Origin: JAVMKJ01 sp031732855 | GTDB lineage: Bacteria > Pseudomonadota > Gammaproteobacteria > Competibacterales > Competibacteraceae | Assembly (NCBI GenBank): GCA_031732855.1 | Contig: JAVMKJ010000015.1 | Location: 1-7,641, forward strand | Direction: 5' to 3' | Length of the DNA: 7,641 bases | In this document: one piece after another, positions 5,332 to 7,641 of the stretch | How positions within the stretch are numbered: the first letter of the stretch is position 1 | Layout of the letters: every line of letters begins with the position of its first letter | The notes under the pieces: generated by a model | Databases searched by the model: none | What the model saw: only the letters and a program-made list of their open reading frames with translations | What the model was told of the DNA's origin: nothing | Position numbers and translations under genes: made by a program

Positions 5332-6912
5332 ATGACCGCTCGCGACATCCATCTCGACCGTATTCTCATTCTGGATTTCGGTTCCCAGTACACCCAGCTG
5401 ATCGCCCGCCGGGTGCGGGAAATCGGGGTCTATTGCGAAATCCATCCCTGGGATGCCGAACCGACCGCGCTGCGCGCCTTCCATCCCCGGGGGGTCATCC
5501 TGTCCGGCGGTCCGGAGTCCACCACGGTGGCCGACGGTCCCCGCGTGCCTCGGGAACTGTTCGATCCGAACGTGCCGCTGCTCGGCATCTGCTACGGCAT
5601 GCAGACCATGGCGATTCAGCTCGGTGGCCAGGTAGAAGCGTCCGATCACCAGGAATTCGGCTACGCCCAGGTCCGCGCCCACGCCCATTCCGAACTGTTG
5701 CGCGCCATCGAGGACCATGCTAGCTCGGAGGGTTACGGCCTGCTGGACGTGTGGATGAGCCACGGCGATCGGGTGACCGTGCTGCCGCCCGGCTTCGCGC
5801 GCATCGCCAGCACCGGTACCTGTCCCATCGCCGGCATGGCGAACGAGGAGAAGCGCTGGTACGGGGTGCAGTTTCATCCCGAGGTGACCCACACCCGCCA
5901 GGGCGAGCGCATCCTGCGCCGCTTCGTGCTGGACATCTGCGGCTGCGAGCCGCTGTGGACCACGGGCAACATCATCGAGGACAGCATCGCCGCCATCCGT
6001 TCCCAGGTGGGCGACGACGAGGTGTTGCTGGGGCTGTCCGGCGGCGTGGACTCGTCCGTGGTGGCGGCCTTGTTGCACCAGGCCATCGGCGACCAGTTGA
6101 CCTGCGTGTTCGTGGATACCGGCCTGCTGCGGCTGCATGAGGGCGATCAGGTGATGACCACCTTCGGCCGGCACCTCGGGGTTCGAGTGATTCGAGTGGA
6201 CGCGGAAACCCGGTTTCTGGCCGCGCTGGCCGGCGTGACCGACCCCGAGCAAAAGCGCAAGATCATCGGCGGACTGTTCGTCGACGTCTTCGAGGAAGAG
6301 GCGGCCCGATTGCGCGACGTCAAGTGGCTGGCCCAGGGCACTATTTATCCCGACGTGATCGAATCGGCCGGAGCGAAAACCGGCAAGGCCCACGTCATCA
6401 AGTCCCACCACAATGTCGGGGGGTTGCCGGCGGCGATGCGCATGAAGCTGGTCGAGCCGCTGCGGGAACTGTTCAAGGATGAGGTGCGCCGACTGGGGAT
6501 GGAGCTGGGACTGCCCTCCGAAATGGTTTATCGCCATCCCTTCCCCGGTCCCGGCCTGGGCGTGCGAATTCTCGGCGAAGTGCGCAAGGATTATGCTGAT
6601 CTGCTGCGCCGGGCCGATGACATCTTCATCGAGGAACTGCGCCGACACGATCTGTACGACCGGACCAGCCAGGCGTTCGCGGTGTTCCTGCCGGTCAAGT
6701 CGGTGGGAGTCATGGGCGATGGCCGCCGCTACGACTACGTGGTCGCCCTGCGGGCGGTGGAAACGGTGGATTTCATGACCGCCCGCTGGGCGCATCTGCC
6801 CTACGATTTCCTGGATCGGGTATCGCGACGCATCATCAACGAGGTGCGCGGTATTTCCCGGGTGGTCTACGACGTGTCCGGCAAGCCGCCGGCGACCATC
6901 GAGTGGGAGTAG
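5332..6912 (+). CDS. guaA: GMP synthase (glutamine-hydrolysing)
   Basis: Converts XMP to GMP using ATP and ammonia from glutamine, completing the pathway begun by GuaB. At 526 residues it matches E. coli GuaA (525). The class I glutamine amidotransferase domain (about 11-202) starts ILILDFGSQYTQLIARRVRE and carries the oxyanion region ILSGGPES (56-63), nucleophile Cys87 in LGICYGMQ, and the His182/Glu184 pair in GVQFHPEVTHT. The ATP pyrophosphatase domain has the P-loop GLSGGVDSSVVAALL (234-248), followed by FVDTGLLR (260-267), QGTIYPDVIESAG (335-347), and KSHHNVGGLP (357-366). The C-terminal dimerisation domain has RHPFPGPGLGVRILGE (401-416) and ends PPATIEWE, the family-typical terminus that closes the XMP site. 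All catalytic residues are present. It is the second gene of the guaBA operon, and its stop lies 41 nt from the convergent ATPase gene. Confidence 0.98.
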   Translation: MTARDIHLDRILILDFGSQYTQLIARRVREIGVYCEIHPWDAEPTALRAFHPRGVILSGGPESTTVADGPRVPRELFDPNVPLLGICYGMQTMAIQLGGQVEASDHQEFGYAQVRAHAHSELLRAIEDHASSEGYGLLDVWMSHGDRVTVLPPGFARIASTGTCPIAGMANEEKRWYGVQFHPEVTHTRQGERILRRFVLDICGCEPLWTTGNIIEDSIAAIRSQVGDDEVLLGLSGGVDSSVVAALLHQAIGDQLTCVFVDTGLLRLHEGDQVMTTFGRHLGVRVIRVDAETRFLAALAGVTDPEQKRKIIGGLFVDVFEEEAARLRDVKWLAQGTIYPDVIESAGAKTGKAHVIKSHHNVGGLPAAMRMKLVEPLRELFKDEVRRLGMELGLPSEMVYRHPFPGPGLGVRILGEVRKDYADLLRRADDIFIEELRRHDLYDRTSQAFAVFLPVKSVGVMGDGRRYDYVVALRAVETVDFMTARWAHLPYDFLDRVSRRIINEVRGISRVVYDVSGKPPATIEWE

Positions 6913-6953
6913 CTCAGGATCACGCCCAAGGCGCCGTTTCGCCATTCGCGGCT

Positions 6954-7641
6954 TCACTCCGATCCAGCATGGTTCCGCCTCCCGCCGAGCATGAGTCCGG
7001 CGACGAGCTTGCGCGCTTCTTCCACCAGCAGCGTGCTCGACGCAATCGCCGCCGACAAGGCCCAGTCGTTCGGCGTCAGGCTCACGGTATCGAAAACGGC
7101 CTGGGCCGGTCCCCAGTGGACCATGACGATTTGCAGCACCACCACCGCCGCCAGCGCCAGCCATAGTTTGCCGTTGCTGAAGAACTGGTGGTTGAAGGCG
7201 CTGCCATGCTCGGCGCGGGCGTTGAAGATGTTGAAGAACTGGAACAGCACGAAGGTGGTGAAGGCCAGGGTCACGGCGTAGTCGTGGCCGCCGTGCGCGT
7301 GGCCCCAGACGTAGGCGCCCAGCGTGCCCGCCGCCATGAGCGAGCCGAAGATTCCCAGCCGCAGCAGGCGCGACCCGGTCAGGATGGCGGCTTCGGGCGC
7401 GCGCGGCGGCGTCTGCATGATGCTCTCGCGCGCCGGCTCCACCCCCAGCGTCATGGCGGGCGGGCCATCCATGATGATGTTGACCCAGAGAATCTGGATG
7501 GCGGTGAAGGGCGTCGGCAGCCCGAACAGCGGCGCGCCCAGCACGGTGAGGATGGCGCCGATGTTGGTGGACAGTTGGAACCGGACGAACTTGACGATGT
7601 TGTCGTAGATGGTGCGGCCTTCCTTCACCGCGCCGACGATG
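6954..7641 (-). CDS. Cation-transporting P-type ATPase, C-terminal part (partial)
   Basis: The last 229 residues of a P2-type cation ATPase; the N-terminal majority, including the phosphorylation motif, lies beyond the right edge. The visible part starts IVGAVKEGRTIYDNIVKFVRF, the conserved stretch joining the hinge to transmembrane helix 5. LSTNIGAILTVLGA then forms a membrane helix, and QILWVNIIMDGPPAMTLGVEP is the helix 6 motif, whose Asn and Asp are ion ligands in Ca2+-type pumps. After a short loop come four further hydrophobic segments, including LGIFGSLMAAGTLGAYVWG, LAFTTFVLFQFFNIFNAR, LWLALAAVVVLQIVMVHW and a last helix before EEARKLVAG. This is the normal C-terminal membrane domain of the P2A/P2B group. 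Calcium is the most likely ion, but other cations cannot be excluded without the rest. Reading is open through the edge, so the GTG at 7626-7628 is an internal valine, not a start. Convergent with guaA. Confidence 0.93.
   Translation of the reverse strand, partial: IVGAVKEGRTIYDNIVKFVRFQLSTNIGAILTVLGAPLFGLPTPFTAIQILWVNIIMDGPPAMTLGVEPARESIMQTPPRAPEAAILTGSRLLRLGIFGSLMAAGTLGAYVWGHAHGGHDYAVTLAFTTFVLFQFFNIFNARAEHGSAFNHQFFSNGKLWLALAAVVVLQIVMVHWGPAQAVFDTVSLTPNDWALSAAIASSTLLVEEARKLVAGLMLGGRRNHAGSE

Noticed and set aside
3780..5393. A 537-residue open frame on the minus strand opposite guaB.
   Set aside because: Shadow of the codon bias of guaB: rich in His, Asp, Gly and Ala with no domain, and it runs through the guaB promoter and the guaB-guaA spacer.
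6913..6953. Possible terminator between convergent guaA and the ATPase gene.
   Set aside because: The 41-nt spacer has scattered GGCG/CGCC pieces but no stable stem followed by a T run on either strand.
5236..7164. A 642-residue open frame on the minus strand opposite guaA.
   Set aside because: Antisense to guaA and overlapping the ATPase gene in another frame; His/Gln-rich composition and no family resemblance.

Overview
The window looks like chromosome of a high-GC gammaproteobacterium. The main reason is the core layout: xseA (exonuclease VII large subunit) is transcribed divergently from guaB-guaA, an arrangement known from E. coli and relatives, and all three proteins match the E. coli enzymes in length and motifs. 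A Uma2-family nuclease gene and GC-rich palindromic spacer repeats would fit an environmental lineage (for example Chromatiales or Competibacter-like), but genus cannot be read from this sequence.

Layout, left to right. Positions 1-125 hold the end of a plus-strand gene entering from outside; two frames are open and the true one is uncertain. From 172 to 3694 all genes are on the minus strand. In transcription order they are xseA, an uncharacterised membrane-anchored or exported protein starting 3 nt after xseA, then (after a 100-nt spacer with its own promoter and a palindromic operator candidate) an alpha/beta hydrolase, and finally a Uma2 family nuclease. Positions 3695-3806 are a compact divergent control region whose two -10 elements overlap. 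From 3807 to 6912 the plus strand carries guaB and guaA, the two steps from IMP to GMP, separated by a 61-nt spacer that holds a hairpin repeat and the guaA ribosome binding site. From 6954 to the right edge is the C-terminal third or less of a P-type cation-transporting ATPase on the minus strand, convergent with guaA.

Functionally, guaB and guaA form a biosynthetic operon for guanine nucleotides. xseA works in DNA repair; its small-subunit partner xseB is not in the window. The hydrolase/Uma2 pair looks like accessory content attached beside this conserved block. I found no RNA genes, CRISPR arrays, transposases or phage genes, and no convincing new multi-gene system. The most notable non-coding signals are the 15-bp palindrome over the hydrolase promoter and a pair of related repeats lying in the same orientation, relative to transcription, in two intra-operon spacers.
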